A DNA stretch of 64,000 nucleotides from Mesobacterium_A hydrothermale (GCF_035818635.1 NZ_JAYLLH010000011.1:1-64000), one strand, 5' to 3'; numbered from the stretch's first letter, positions 39,793-48,736 are shown. Numbers and translations: made by a program. Notes: generated by a model from the sequence alone, not told the origin.

Positions 39793-42617
39793 GCGGCTGG
39801 CGGCACCCCACGCTGGGCGCGGTCGACCGCGCGCGCCCGCTGGCGTTTGACTTTGACGGGCAGGCGCTTTCGGGGTTCGCGGGCGATACGCTGGCTTCGG
39901 CCCTGCTGGCGGGCGGGCCGCGCATTCTGGGACGCAGTTTCAAATACCACCGCCCGCGCGGGCTGTGGGGGATGGGCGGCGAAGAACCCAACGCCATTCT
40001 GGATGTGACGATCGATGGACAGACCACGCCCAATCTGCGCGCCACTACCGAAGGCCTGCGCGACGGCATGGCGTTGCGTTCGGTCAACGCGGCACCGGAT
40101 GCGGCGCGCGACCGGTTCGGGATCATGGATATTGCCCACAGGTTTCTGCCCGCCGGGTTTTACTACAAGACCTTTATGGCACTTGGCTGGATGCGGTGGG
40201 AGCCGATGATCCGCCGCATGGCCGGGTTGGGGCGACTGGATGGCACGCATCACCCACCCGCCGAGACACCCTCGATCAACGCCACGTGCGACGTGTTGGT
40301 GATCGGCGCGGGCCCTGCAGGGCTGGCGGCGGCTCGGGCCGCGGCCACCGAGGGCCGCTCGGTCTGGCTGGTGGACGAGGCCGTGCAGCCCGGGGGCAGC
40401 CTTCGCTGGCGCGGTGGTGACATCGACGGGGCGCCCTGGCCGGATTTCGTGGCCGACACCTGCGCGGCTGTTCACTCCGCCGGTGGGCGCATCCTGACCG
40501 ACACCGTGCTGTGGGGCGCGTTCGACCACGGGCTTTACGCCGCTTGGGAACGGCGCAGCGATCGGCCCGACCGCCATTGGCGCTTGCGCGCGCAAGACGT
40601 GGTGCTGGCGGCGGGCGCGATCGAACGACCCTTGTGGTTTGCCAATAACGACCTGCCCGGCGTGATGTCATCCGAGGCAGCTTTACACTACCTGCACCTG
40701 TATGGCGGCGTCGCCGGGCGGTGCATCGTGCTGGCCTGTGCCAATGACGCGCCTTATGCCACCGCCGCAGCGTTGGCGCAGGCGGGCTGCCAGGTTACGC
40801 TGGTCGATGCCCGTCGCGACACGCCCACGGCCCCCGACGGTGTGCACCTGCTGCGCGGCGCGCGGGTAGACCGCGCCCATGGCCTGCGAGAGGTCGGGGC
40901 GGTGTCCGTGGAGGGCCAGTATATCGACTGTGACACGGTGCTGGTGTCGGGCGGGTTCACCCCGTCTGTCCACCTGCATTGTCAGGCGGGTGGCAAGCTG
41001 GATTTCGACCCCGCCACCGATGCGCTGATCCCGCGTGCAGGCACCGCGTCGATCCGCACGGCCGGCGCGGCAAACGGTGCCTTTGGTCTGACCACGGCGC
41101 TGGCGCAGGGGCATGTGGCAGGCGGTGGTTCTGGCCCCGCACCGCGCGCCACCACGCCCGACTGGACCCTTTCGCCCATGCGCCCCGTTCCCGGCACAAA
41201 GGGGCGGGTCTGGATCGACCCACAGAATGATGTAACGCTCAAGGATGTGCGTATCGCAGCGCAGGAAGGATACAGATCGGTCGAGCATCTGAAGCGCTAC
41301 ACCACCCTTGGCATGGCGACCGATCAGGGGCGCAGCGCCAATTTCGCAGGTCTGGCTGCGATGGCGGCGCTGACTGGGCAAACCATCCCCGAAACCGGTA
41401 CCACCACATATCGCCCGCCGTTCACGCCGGTGCCCCTGTCCGTCATCGGCGGGATGCGGCGAGGCGAGGCGTTTTCTCCCCCCAAACGGCTGCCGCTTGA
41501 GGGCCAGCACCGCGCAATTGGCGCACAGTTTCGCGAATATGGCGGTTGGCTGCGCCCCGCCCATTACGGCTCGGACGAGGCCAGCGCCCAACAAACCGAG
41601 GCCCGCATCGCGCGACAGGTCGCGGGGCTTTATGATGCCTCGCCCCTTGGCAAGATCGAGGTGCTGGGCCCGGATGCCGCCGCGCTGCTGGATTTTTGCG
41701 GCTATGTACGCATGTCGACGCTGAAACCGGGGCGCGCGCGCTATGGCTTTATGCTGTCGGAAACCGGCATTGTGCATGACGATGGCGTGGTGTTGCGGCT
41801 GGCCGAAGATCACTTCGTCGTCTCGGCCTCGTCCAGCCATGTCACTTCGGTCCGGCTGATTCTTGAAGAGGCTCGGCAAGACACGTTCAACCCGGCCAGC
41901 GTGTTTCTTCACGATGTCACCGCGCATTGGGTGACCATGACGGTCAGTGGCCCCGCTGCCCGCGCGCTGATCGCCGGCGCCGGGATAGACCTGCCCGACC
42001 TGCCCCACATGGGGGTGAGCGAAACCACATGGCAGGGCCACCCGATGCGCGTCGCGCGGATCAGCTTTACCGGTGATGCGTCGTGGGAAATGTCGGTGCC
42101 CGCGCGGCACGGTGCCGCCCTGTTTGCGACGCTGGACGCCGCCCGGCAGACCCATGGCGCGGTCTGGATCGGGCTTGAGGCACTGATGCTTTTGCGCGCC
42201 GAAAAGGGCTATATTCTAATCGGCAAGGATACCGATGGCATCACCATGCCCCATGATCTGGGCTGGGGCGGGCCGCGCGACAAACGGGCCGACGAATACT
42301 TCGGACGCCGGTCGCTGTTCACGCCCGAGGCGCGGCGCCCCGACCGGCGGCAGCTTGTGGGGCTGGAAACCACCGGCACACCGCTGCCGACCGGGGCACA
42401 TGTGCTGGCCGCCGATGGCCCGCGCCGGTCGGTTGGGTTCGTCACCTCAAGCTATCACAGCCCAACCCTTGGCCGCCCCATCGCGCTGGCCATGATCGAG
42501 GCCGGGCGCGACCGCATCGGGCAAGAGGTGACCGTGTTCCATCTTGGTGAAACCGTCAGCGCCCGCATCTCGGCGGCCTGTGCCTTTGATCCGGAGGGAG
42601 AGCGCCTGAATGGTTGA
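39789..42617 (+). CDS. soxA: sarcosine oxidase alpha subunit
   Basis: The 942-residue alpha subunit. It contains an N-terminal ferredoxin-like domain (LAFDFDGQALSGFAGDTLAS, then RSFKYHRPRGLWGMGGEEPN), an NAD-binding domain (VLVIGAGPAGLAAARAAATE) and a C-terminal aminomethyltransferase domain that binds tetrahydrofolate (LGKIEVLGPDAAALLDFCGY, GLEALMLLRAEKGYILIGKD). The length is normal. It is coupled to soxD upstream and overlaps soxG by 8 bp. Confidence 0.95.
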   Translation: MSGWRHPTLGAVDRARPLAFDFDGQALSGFAGDTLASALLAGGPRILGRSFKYHRPRGLWGMGGEEPNAILDVTIDGQTTPNLRATTEGLRDGMALRSVNAAPDAARDRFGIMDIAHRFLPAGFYYKTFMALGWMRWEPMIRRMAGLGRLDGTHHPPAETPSINATCDVLVIGAGPAGLAAARAAATEGRSVWLVDEAVQPGGSLRWRGGDIDGAPWPDFVADTCAAVHSAGGRILTDTVLWGAFDHGLYAAWERRSDRPDRHWRLRAQDVVLAAGAIERPLWFANNDLPGVMSSEAALHYLHLYGGVAGRCIVLACANDAPYATAAALAQAGCQVTLVDARRDTPTAPDGVHLLRGARVDRAHGLREVGAVSVEGQYIDCDTVLVSGGFTPSVHLHCQAGGKLDFDPATDALIPRAGTASIRTAGAANGAFGLTTALAQGHVAGGGSGPAPRATTPDWTLSPMRPVPGTKGRVWIDPQNDVTLKDVRIAAQEGYRSVEHLKRYTTLGMATDQGRSANFAGLAAMAALTGQTIPETGTTTYRPPFTPVPLSVIGGMRRGEAFSPPKRLPLEGQHRAIGAQFREYGGWLRPAHYGSDEASAQQTEARIARQVAGLYDASPLGKIEVLGPDAAALLDFCGYVRMSTLKPGRARYGFMLSETGIVHDDGVVLRLAEDHFVVSASSSHVTSVRLILEEARQDTFNPASVFLHDVTAHWVTMTVSGPAARALIAGAGIDLPDLPHMGVSETTWQGHPMRVARISFTGDASWEMSVPARHGAALFATLDAARQTHGAVWIGLEALMLLRAEKGYILIGKDTDGITMPHDLGWGGPRDKRADEYFGRRSLFTPEARRPDRRQLVGLETTGTPLPTGAHVLAADGPRRSVGFVTSSYHSPTLGRPIALAMIEAGRDRIGQEVTVFHLGETVSARISAACAFDPEGERLNG

Positions 42618-43113
42618 ACGTGACTGGGCCTCGCGCATGCCGGACCCCGGCGCGACCCTGACGGGGGAGGGGTTGTTGATCACCTGCCACCGGCAAGCGG
42701 GGGCGACACTGGTGTCGGGCGATCTGGACGCGGCCCTTGCGGCGCTTGCCCCCGGTGCGTCGATGTTGGGGCTGCTGGACCCAGTGCCAACGGTCCCTTT
42801 CGTCCTGCGCATCGCGCGCGACCGCGCGCTGGTCTGCTCTGACCGCCCGCTGGGAATCAGTGGCTGGCACGATAGCTTTGCGGCCTCATCGGCCGATGAT
42901 CTGTATCTGGAAATCACGGTAACGGGGCCACGCGCATCCGAGGTCGTCGCGGCCTGCCTGTCGGCCCCGGCAGGATCGCCGTCTACCGCCACCTTGTTTG
43001 CAGGAATTGGCGCGCTGGTCGCAGGCTTGCCCGATGGTGTCAGCTTGCGGGTGCAGACACCCGACGCTGCCGCGCTTTGGGCGCATCTGGCCCGTCTGAT
43101 CGCAGTTCTGTAG
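42610..43113 (+). CDS. soxG: sarcosine oxidase gamma subunit
   Basis: The 167-residue gamma subunit of sarcosine oxidase, the least conserved chain, assigned from family features (LYLEITVTGPRASEVVAACL) and from its position directly after soxA, which it overlaps. It ends the operon and is followed by a terminator shared with the convergent solute-binding-protein gene. Confidence 0.9.
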   Translation: MVERDWASRMPDPGATLTGEGLLITCHRQAGATLVSGDLDAALAALAPGASMLGLLDPVPTVPFVLRIARDRALVCSDRPLGISGWHDSFAASSADDLYLEITVTGPRASEVVAACLSAPAGSPSTATLFAGIGALVAGLPDGVSLRVQTPDAAALWAHLARLIAVL

Positions 43114-43136
43114 ATCGCAGGGGGTCACGAGAAACC

Positions 43137-43165
43137 GGGGGCACCGCTGAAACGATGCCCCCTTT
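43137..43165. terminator. terminator between soxG and the convergent solute-binding-protein gene
   Basis: GGGGGCA / TGCCCCC stem with a 12-base loop, followed by TTT on the plus strand. It lies between convergent stops and could serve both. Confidence 0.7.
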
Positions 43166-43171
43166 GCAGGC

Positions 43172-44797
43172 TCATGCCTTCAGGTAGATGTCGTGCAGGT
43201 CCAGTTGATAGAACGGATGCACATCGACATTGGCGAATTTGCCGTTCGAGTGGTTGAAGACCGAGCGCCAATAGGCCTGGATCAACACCCCTTCGTCCTG
43301 CATGATCTTTTGCATCTTGGCCATGATTTCGCGCCGGGCGTCGGCGTCGGCGACCGACAGACCCTGTTCCAGAAGGCTGTCAAATTCTGCATTCGAGAAC
43401 GCGCTTTCGTTCCACGCCGCGCCGGATTTGTACGCCAGCGCCATGATCTGGATACCCAGCGGGCGCGGGCCCCATTCGGTGGCCGAGAACGGGTATTTCG
43501 TCCAGTCATTCCAGAAGGTCGCGCCAGGCAGGACCGTGCGCTTGATATTCAGACCGGCATCGCGCATCTGCGCCGCGATCGCATCGCAAGTGTTTTTCTG
43601 CCAGTCGGTATCGAGCGAGATCAGCTCGAACCCGGTATCGGCATGGCCGGCTGCGGCGACCATCGCCACGCCTTTGGCAGGGTCATGTTCCTGCGGTGGT
43701 AGTTGGGCATATTCGGGGTGCACCGGGCAGACATGGTGGTTTTCACCCGTCAAGCTAAGCCCGCCGATCCCCAGTTCCAGCACCAGCGCGTTGTCCACCG
43801 TCATCTGGATACCGCGCCGTGCGTCGCGATTGTCATAAGGCGCAGACAATTGGTTAAACCGCACGGCCAGTGTGTTTGCCGTGACGGCCTCGGTCTTTTC
43901 CCAGCCGATCCCGTCGAACAACTGCACGAAATCGCCATCGGTGCGATAGGTCAGGTCGATTTCGTCACCTTCCGCCGCAGCAACCAGCGCCGATTGGTCG
44001 GTGCCGAGGTCGGTGAATTCGATCCGGTCCAGCCAGCCGCCATCGCGCCAGTAGTCATGGTTGGGGTTGCGCACCAGAACAGCCTTTACCCCGGTTTCAT
44101 AGCTTTCGGGCAGATAGGCACCGGTGCCGATCGGCGCGGCCACCGGATCGCCACCCATGAAGCTGCGATGCACCACCGCCGCCGGATAGTCCGACAGCGC
44201 CGCCATGATGCTGATGTCAGGCGCGCTCAGGTTCAGCCGGACGGTGTGATCGTCGATGACTTCCACCGCGCCGGTGCGCAGTTTCTTGGTCTCTGCATCC
44301 TGAAGGGCCGCCACGCGCGATGCCATAGAGTTGCCTTCGACGGTGCCGTCCGCCCAGAAGTCGAAGTTGTGCACCACGTCCACCGCTCCGAAATCATCAC
44401 CGTTGTTCCATTTCACACCCCGGCGCAGGTTCAGCGTGTATTGCGTGGCGTCGGCATTGGCCTCCCAGCTTTCGACCAGACCGCCGGTCACGCTGCCATC
44501 GCGGTTGAACAGGGTCATGTAGTCCAGCCACCCACGGCAGAAGTTGGCGTATTCCGTCCAGTCCCACAGGCGCGGTTCTTTCATCGCCTTGGTTTCCATG
44601 TTCACACGCAGGGTACCGCCGCGTTGGGCCTGGGCCTGGACCGGTGTTGGAAGTGCTGCCCCGATCAGGCCATAGGCTGTCGCCGCGGATACGCCCAGCA
44701 TCGTGGACCGGCTAAGAAATTCGCGCCGGTCCATCAGGCCTGCGCGATATTCATGAGCGTACATGCGCGCCGCAGGGTGAATGGTCTTGGTCATCAT
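43172..44797 (-). CDS. Tat-exported family 5 solute-binding protein
   Basis: A 541-residue periplasmic ABC-transporter binding protein of the peptide/opine family 5. The N-terminus holds a twin-arginine signal (MDRREFLSRSTMLGVSAATA) ending at AQAQ near residue 58. The mature part has typical blocks (GGLVESWEANADATQYTLNL, RRGVKWNNGDDFGAVDVVHN, RRGIQMTVDNALVL). GGGAGA precedes the ATG. No permease or ATPase gene is adjacent, so it must work with a transporter encoded elsewhere. Operator B lies just upstream and is nearly identical to the site before the amine-catabolic operon, suggesting a methylated amine or a derivative as ligand. Confidence 0.88.
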   Translation of the reverse strand: MMTKTIHPAARMYAHEYRAGLMDRREFLSRSTMLGVSAATAYGLIGAALPTPVQAQAQRGGTLRVNMETKAMKEPRLWDWTEYANFCRGWLDYMTLFNRDGSVTGGLVESWEANADATQYTLNLRRGVKWNNGDDFGAVDVVHNFDFWADGTVEGNSMASRVAALQDAETKKLRTGAVEVIDDHTVRLNLSAPDISIMAALSDYPAAVVHRSFMGGDPVAAPIGTGAYLPESYETGVKAVLVRNPNHDYWRDGGWLDRIEFTDLGTDQSALVAAAEGDEIDLTYRTDGDFVQLFDGIGWEKTEAVTANTLAVRFNQLSAPYDNRDARRGIQMTVDNALVLELGIGGLSLTGENHHVCPVHPEYAQLPPQEHDPAKGVAMVAAAGHADTGFELISLDTDWQKNTCDAIAAQMRDAGLNIKRTVLPGATFWNDWTKYPFSATEWGPRPLGIQIMALAYKSGAAWNESAFSNAEFDSLLEQGLSVADADARREIMAKMQKIMQDEGVLIQAYWRSVFNHSNGKFANVDVHPFYQLDLHDIYLKA

Positions 44798-44835
44798 GTC
44801 AGTCTCCCATTCCTGTTGGTGTGGTTTTGATTCTT

Positions 44836-44852
44836 GGACACATGTGTCTAGG
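44836..44852. promoter_or_regulatory. operator B before the solute-binding-protein gene
   Basis: TGGACACATGTGTCTAG includes the perfect palindrome GACACATGTGTC. It is ~40 bp upstream of the start codon of the solute-binding-protein gene. It matches operator A at 33574 at 15 of 17 positions with identical spacing. Confidence 0.6.
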
Positions 44853-45014
44853 AGCCAGCATTGCGCCGCTCTGCCGCTGCGTCAACAATTTGCAGCGCAG
44901 GCGATTTCCGTCCCGGCCCCGCCGATTCAAACCCGAGTGAGGCGTGTGAAATCGCATCGGCATCAAAGCGCGCCCCGCCACTACGCAGGGCGCCCTCTTT
45001 TCACCATTGAGCTT

Positions 45015-45107
45015 CTATTTGGTGGCGTTCCTGATCCCGACGCTCATTTTGAGGTCGATCAGTCGCGCCCTGAACGCTTCACCCGTTTCATAGGTAACAA
45101 GGTTCAC
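45015..45107 (-). CDS. possible 30-residue peptide downstream of tRNA-Thr
   Basis: A short frame with a GTG at 45107 and a TAG at 45015-45017. The reading (TYETGEAFRARLIDLKMSVG, then IRNATK at the end) looks like a real protein tail rather than noise. It could be the end of a gene lost by recombination beside the tRNA. The rest of the 44860-45262 gap shows no supported gene. Confidence 0.25.
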   Translation of the reverse strand: MNLVTYETGEAFRARLIDLKMSVGIRNATK

Positions 45108-45262
45108 TTCTCAAAAGAGAACGTGCCAAGTATCCACACTGAGCACTTCGTGGCCTTTGAGCGAGTTTTCCAGAGTATCGAGAGGATTGTTGGTGAGGCG
45201 GACCAACACCGGTCGCGGCGAGCGCAGGCAACCGACCCAAACATCTGACTTCCTGAGAAGGA

Positions 45263-45338
45263 TGGTGCCGGTGAAGGGACTCGAACCCCCGACCCCATCA
45301 TTACGAATGACGTGCTCTACCAGCTGAGCTACACCGGC
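45263..45338 (-). tRNA. tRNA-Thr (anticodon CGT)
   Basis: A complete 76-base tRNA with the CCA end encoded. The acceptor stem GCCGGTG / CACCGGC is perfect, the D arm is GCTC-AGCTGGTA-GAGC, the anticodon loop TTCGTAA reads ACG codons, and the T loop is TTCGAGT. All stems pair normally. Confidence 0.97.
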
Positions 45339-45420
45339 ATCCTTCTCTGTCGCGGCCCTATCCGGGCCTGGTCGCTACGATGCGCCGCGTCAAGCCAACT
45401 GGTCTCAAACAAACTGCGCG

Positions 45421-45472
45421 AGTGAACCCGCGACCTACGAATGACGTGTTTGACCAGTTCATCTGCACCGGC
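45421..45472 (-). pseudogene. degenerate partial copy of tRNA-Thr
   Basis: About 80 bp beyond the intact tRNA-Thr, same strand. The start GCCGGTG, the spacing, an ACACGTCATTCGTA block through the anticodon stem and loop, and a GGGTTC T-loop start all recur. The D arm is mutated (GATGAACTGGTCAAAC), bases after the anticodon are missing, and the 3' half does not close an acceptor stem. It is a decayed duplicate, probably inactive. Confidence 0.7.
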
Positions 45473-45620
45473 GTTTCGCAAGACCCTTAGCAGGCAGCGA
45501 TCCAAAGCCATGCGCAGCGGTCTCCCGCAACCCTGTGCTTCGGTGCGAAGCGCATACATGCCTTCTGGTCCGATCTCAAGACCTCAAGTGCGTGTCACGT
45601 CGCATATCGGCAAAAATGAA

Positions 45621-45645
45621 ACCGGGCCCCGCATCGGGACCCGGT
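45621..45645 (-). terminator. terminator after hemY
   Basis: Stem ACCGGGcCCC / GGGaCCCGGT with one mismatch and a short loop. On the minus strand it is followed by TTTCATTTTT, just after the hemY stop. Confidence 0.75.
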
Positions 45646-45655
45646 GGACGTATCT

Positions 45656-47209
45656 TCAGGCTTGTTCGGCCTTCTTTTCAGGGGGCGTTTCTTCGGCCTC
45701 TGGCGGCGTATCGGCAGCCTTGTCCTCGGGGTCGGTTGCTGCGTCTTCGACAACCGGAATGACGGGGTCGATGATCTCGACATCGGCGGCAACGGGCAAA
45801 TCGGGCTCTGGGGCCGGATCGGTAGGGCCGACCAGCAGCGGCAGCATTTCGGCGCCGCCGGGCAGGGCGACTTCGCTTTGTGGAGGTGTCGTCCAGCTGA
45901 GCGTATCGAACCCGCCGCAGTTTTCGCAGACCGGTCCCCAGTTGCTGTGGATGTGTTTACAGTTGTCGCAAACCCATTGCTGGCCGCGTGGCGCGGTCAG
46001 CGCCCGGGCCAGCCAACCGCGCACCACTGCATCGGACGCACCTTCGCCGCGTTCGATCGCGGCCATGATGGTCAGGACGCGGGCATCGGGCTGCACGTCT
46101 GCCAGATCACCCATGGCGCGGCGCGCGGCGGGGAAGTCCTCGGCCGCGATGTTCAGCTCTGCCAGCAGCATGCGGGTTTCCGGGTGGTCCGGCTTGATCT
46201 TGGTCAGCTGCTGAAACCGCTTCAGCCGATCCTCTGCGCTCTCCGTTGGTTCGATCGCGGCAAAGGCGGCGGCCAGGTCGGGATGCGGTTCGATTTCCCA
46301 GGCTTTCTTCAGCATCCGCACGGCAAGGCGCGGGCGCTGCTGTTCAATATAGCTGCGTGCGGCCATGGCGACGGCGGGGATCAGGTCGGGCGATTTCTTG
46401 GCTGCGGTGATCGCGGTTTCGCGTGCCTCGTCAGACTTGCCTTCGTCCAGGATATCTTTCGCTTCGGACAGGGCCAGAACCGCATCGCGGCGCTTGTGCA
46501 CGTCGCGCGGCAAGGTGCCTGTCTTCAGTTTGGTCGCCAGCGTCGCCCGCGCCCCGCGCCAGTCCGCGGCACCCGCTTGCAGTTTCAGCAGAACGTCCTG
46601 CACCTCTTCGTGCTTGGGTTTGATGGCAAACGCCTTTTCGGCCAGCTTCAGCGCGGTGTCTGTGTCCCCCTCGGCCAACTTCTGCTTCATCAAGCCGCGC
46701 ACGCCGACAAAGCGGGTGGTGTCGTTCTGAACAAGACGCTTGTAGATTTTCTCGGCCTTGTCGCGATCGCCGGTCAGTTCCGCTGCCTGCGCTGTGATCA
46801 GGTCGGTCAGCTCGGGCTTTCGCAGGTACTTGTTGGCCTTCTCGGCCTTGGCGATCGCCAGTCGCCCTTCGCCAGACGCCAGTGCCATCAAGCCTTCGGA
46901 AAGCGCCTGAAATCCTTTGCGTTCACGATTGCGGTCGAAATAACGCGATACGGCGGTTTCGTCGCCGTTGATGAATCGCAGGATCGCGATCAGCAGCGAC
47001 ACCAGTTTGAACAGCACCCACAGCCCGGCAACGATGATCAGCGATCCAATGATCATCTCGATCGGGCCCAGGGTGTATTCCTGTCCGTTCAGAACGATCT
47101 GCGCCTGCGCCAGCCCGGTGCCGTCATTGTCCAGCAAATAGCCCGCGCCAAGGGTCAACGCAGCGATCAGCGCGACGAAAACGACAATCTTAATCAACGA
47201 CCAAAGCAT
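45656..47209 (-). CDS. hemY: HemY-domain TPR membrane protein
   Basis: A 517-residue inner-membrane protein of the HemY family found in haem-biosynthesis operons (not protoporphyrinogen oxidase). Two N-terminal helices (KIVVFVALIAALTLGAGYLL and MIIGSLIIVAGLWVLFKLVS) are followed by tetratricopeptide-like repeats (~residues 95-390). It then has a Cys4 zinc ribbon (CDNC and CENC near residue 430) and a long acidic, Pro-rich tail. The ribbon is a notable addition found in some alphaproteobacterial homologues. It starts 9 bp after the mitofilin-like gene. Confidence 0.85.
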   Translation of the reverse strand: MLWSLIKIVVFVALIAALTLGAGYLLDNDGTGLAQAQIVLNGQEYTLGPIEMIIGSLIIVAGLWVLFKLVSLLIAILRFINGDETAVSRYFDRNRERKGFQALSEGLMALASGEGRLAIAKAEKANKYLRKPELTDLITAQAAELTGDRDKAEKIYKRLVQNDTTRFVGVRGLMKQKLAEGDTDTALKLAEKAFAIKPKHEEVQDVLLKLQAGAADWRGARATLATKLKTGTLPRDVHKRRDAVLALSEAKDILDEGKSDEARETAITAAKKSPDLIPAVAMAARSYIEQQRPRLAVRMLKKAWEIEPHPDLAAAFAAIEPTESAEDRLKRFQQLTKIKPDHPETRMLLAELNIAAEDFPAARRAMGDLADVQPDARVLTIMAAIERGEGASDAVVRGWLARALTAPRGQQWVCDNCKHIHSNWGPVCENCGGFDTLSWTTPPQSEVALPGGAEMLPLLVGPTDPAPEPDLPVAADVEIIDPVIPVVEDAATDPEDKAADTPPEAEETPPEKKAEQA

Positions 47210-47218
47210 GTCTGACCC

Positions 47219-48673
47219 TTATTCCTTGTTCAATTCCTGGCCCAGCTGGGCCACGGCCGAAAGTGCATTTGCGCGGGCATCTGCCCCGGTACGCCAATCG
47301 GCCATCTTTTCCTGTGCAACGCCGGGCAGGGCGTCGAGTTCCGACAACGTCGTTTCCAGATCGCCCGACCGCAACGCGGCTTCGGCCCGCGACAGGACCG
47401 CGTCCGGGTCGTCGCCGTCCCGTGGCGTGACGGATCTTGCACCAAGCTGCGCCCTCAGGAACGCACCGAAACCGCTTGCGCCGGTGTCATCCGCCGCGCG
47501 GGCTGCGGCCAGGGCGGATCGCGCGGCATCAGGGAACGATTCGATCAATGCGGTCAGCGTCGGCACTCCGTCCGCAGCATGCGCCGACAGGCCAGATGGG
47601 ATCGTCGTGCCGCTGGCGACGGTCAGTTGTGACAGCGATTCGGCAAAAGGTGCGCCGTTGTCGACCGCTGCGGTGATTTCCGCCAACGCGGCGCGCGCCT
47701 TGGCCAAAATTGCATCGTTGCCCGCTGCCTGTTGGGCGGCAAAGGCTTCGGCGGCCATGGTCTTGATCTCGTCGCGCTGAGCGGTGATTTCCGACCGCAG
47801 CGTATCAAGCTCACGTTCATAGGCAGCGATGGCTTCGGGCGATACCGCGGCTTCCATCGGGCGTTTTTCCAGCTCTGCGAGACGGGTTTCGAAGGCGCTC
47901 AGCTTGCCCTCAATCTCGTTCAGCGCTGACCCCAGGCCCGTTGCGGTGGCTTGTGCAGCCTGCGCCTGCGCGGCGACGGGCCCAAGGTCGATGGCCGCAA
48001 CAGCGGCAGAGGTGTCATTCAGTTTGCTGGCCAATCCATCGACGCGGCCGGATAGGTCGGACAGCGTGCCCGACTGTGCGCTCAACGCGCTGCGGGTTTC
48101 GGCCTTGAAGGGGTCTTCTTCTTGTCCGAAGGGCCAACCGTTGACGAACGTTCCGGCGCCAAAGCCAATCGCCCCCGCGACGATCCCGCCCAGTACCAAC
48201 GGGACAAAACCGCCCTTTCGCGCCGGCTCCTGTGTGGGCGGTGGTGCAACGGAGGCAAGGGCTTCGGTTGCGTCTTTAGGTCCACGGTCTTCTTCAGTCC
48301 AGTCGTCTTCGCCTGCGTCGGTGTCTTCCGACGGCGCATGATCTGTTTCCGCGGCAGTGGAGCTATCGTCGGCCCTTGCCGGTTCCTCGGGTTTCGCAGG
48401 GGCCGCCTCGGCGGGTTCGGGCGTCGCTTCTGTCGCACCCGTTTCGCCAGGCAAGTCATCGGTTGCATCGCCTGCAACCGTGTCAGCCGCGACCGCGTCC
48501 TCGACGTTGGGCTCTGCGCTGTCAGAACTTTCCGTCACCGCCGCGTCTTCGGGCTTTGCATCGGCTACATCCGCTTTCGGCTCTTCTTCGACCACGACGG
48601 CATCGACGATTTCCTCGGATGTCTCGGTCGCCTTGGTGGATTTGCCGGATTTCGGGCTTTTGGGTTTTGCCAC
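47219..48673 (-). CDS. Mic60/mitofilin-like inner-membrane protein
   Basis: A 484-residue alphaproteobacterial Mic60 homologue. The first ~140 residues are acidic and disordered (Glu/Ala/Asp/Pro), one membrane helix follows (GGFVPLVLGGIVAGAIGFGA), then a coiled coil (residues ~200-310) and a C-terminal mitofilin-like domain (PSGLSAHAADGVPTLTALIE, SELDALPGVAQEKMADWRTG). In mitochondria Mic60 shapes cristae; bacterial relatives bend membranes and contact the outer membrane. It starts at a GTG with GGTAGG upstream. It lies between hemD and hemY, an arrangement conserved in alphaproteobacteria. Confidence 0.82.
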   Translation of the reverse strand: MAKPKSPKSGKSTKATETSEEIVDAVVVEEEPKADVADAKPEDAAVTESSDSAEPNVEDAVAADTVAGDATDDLPGETGATEATPEPAEAAPAKPEEPARADDSSTAAETDHAPSEDTDAGEDDWTEEDRGPKDATEALASVAPPPTQEPARKGGFVPLVLGGIVAGAIGFGAGTFVNGWPFGQEEDPFKAETRSALSAQSGTLSDLSGRVDGLASKLNDTSAAVAAIDLGPVAAQAQAAQATATGLGSALNEIEGKLSAFETRLAELEKRPMEAAVSPEAIAAYERELDTLRSEITAQRDEIKTMAAEAFAAQQAAGNDAILAKARAALAEITAAVDNGAPFAESLSQLTVASGTTIPSGLSAHAADGVPTLTALIESFPDAARSALAAARAADDTGASGFGAFLRAQLGARSVTPRDGDDPDAVLSRAEAALRSGDLETTLSELDALPGVAQEKMADWRTGADARANALSAVAQLGQELNKE

Positions 48674-48736
48674 GGTCCTACCTTTTCCTTGCGTCGGCCC
48701 ATCCTTCGCCGCCTGGTCCTGATGGGCCCGTCACTC

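Larger units (their letters stand above)
45339..45655. other. intergenic region between tRNA-Thr and hemY
   Basis: About 317 bases holding the degenerate tRNA-Thr copy (45421-45472) and the hemY terminator (45621-45645). Nothing else can be supported. Confidence 0.5.

Noticed and set aside
45263..45338. tRNA-Thr as the attachment site of the integrase at the left edge
   Set aside because: The two are ~43 kb apart with ordinary chromosomal operons between them, and no repeat of the tRNA 3' end was seen near the integrase.
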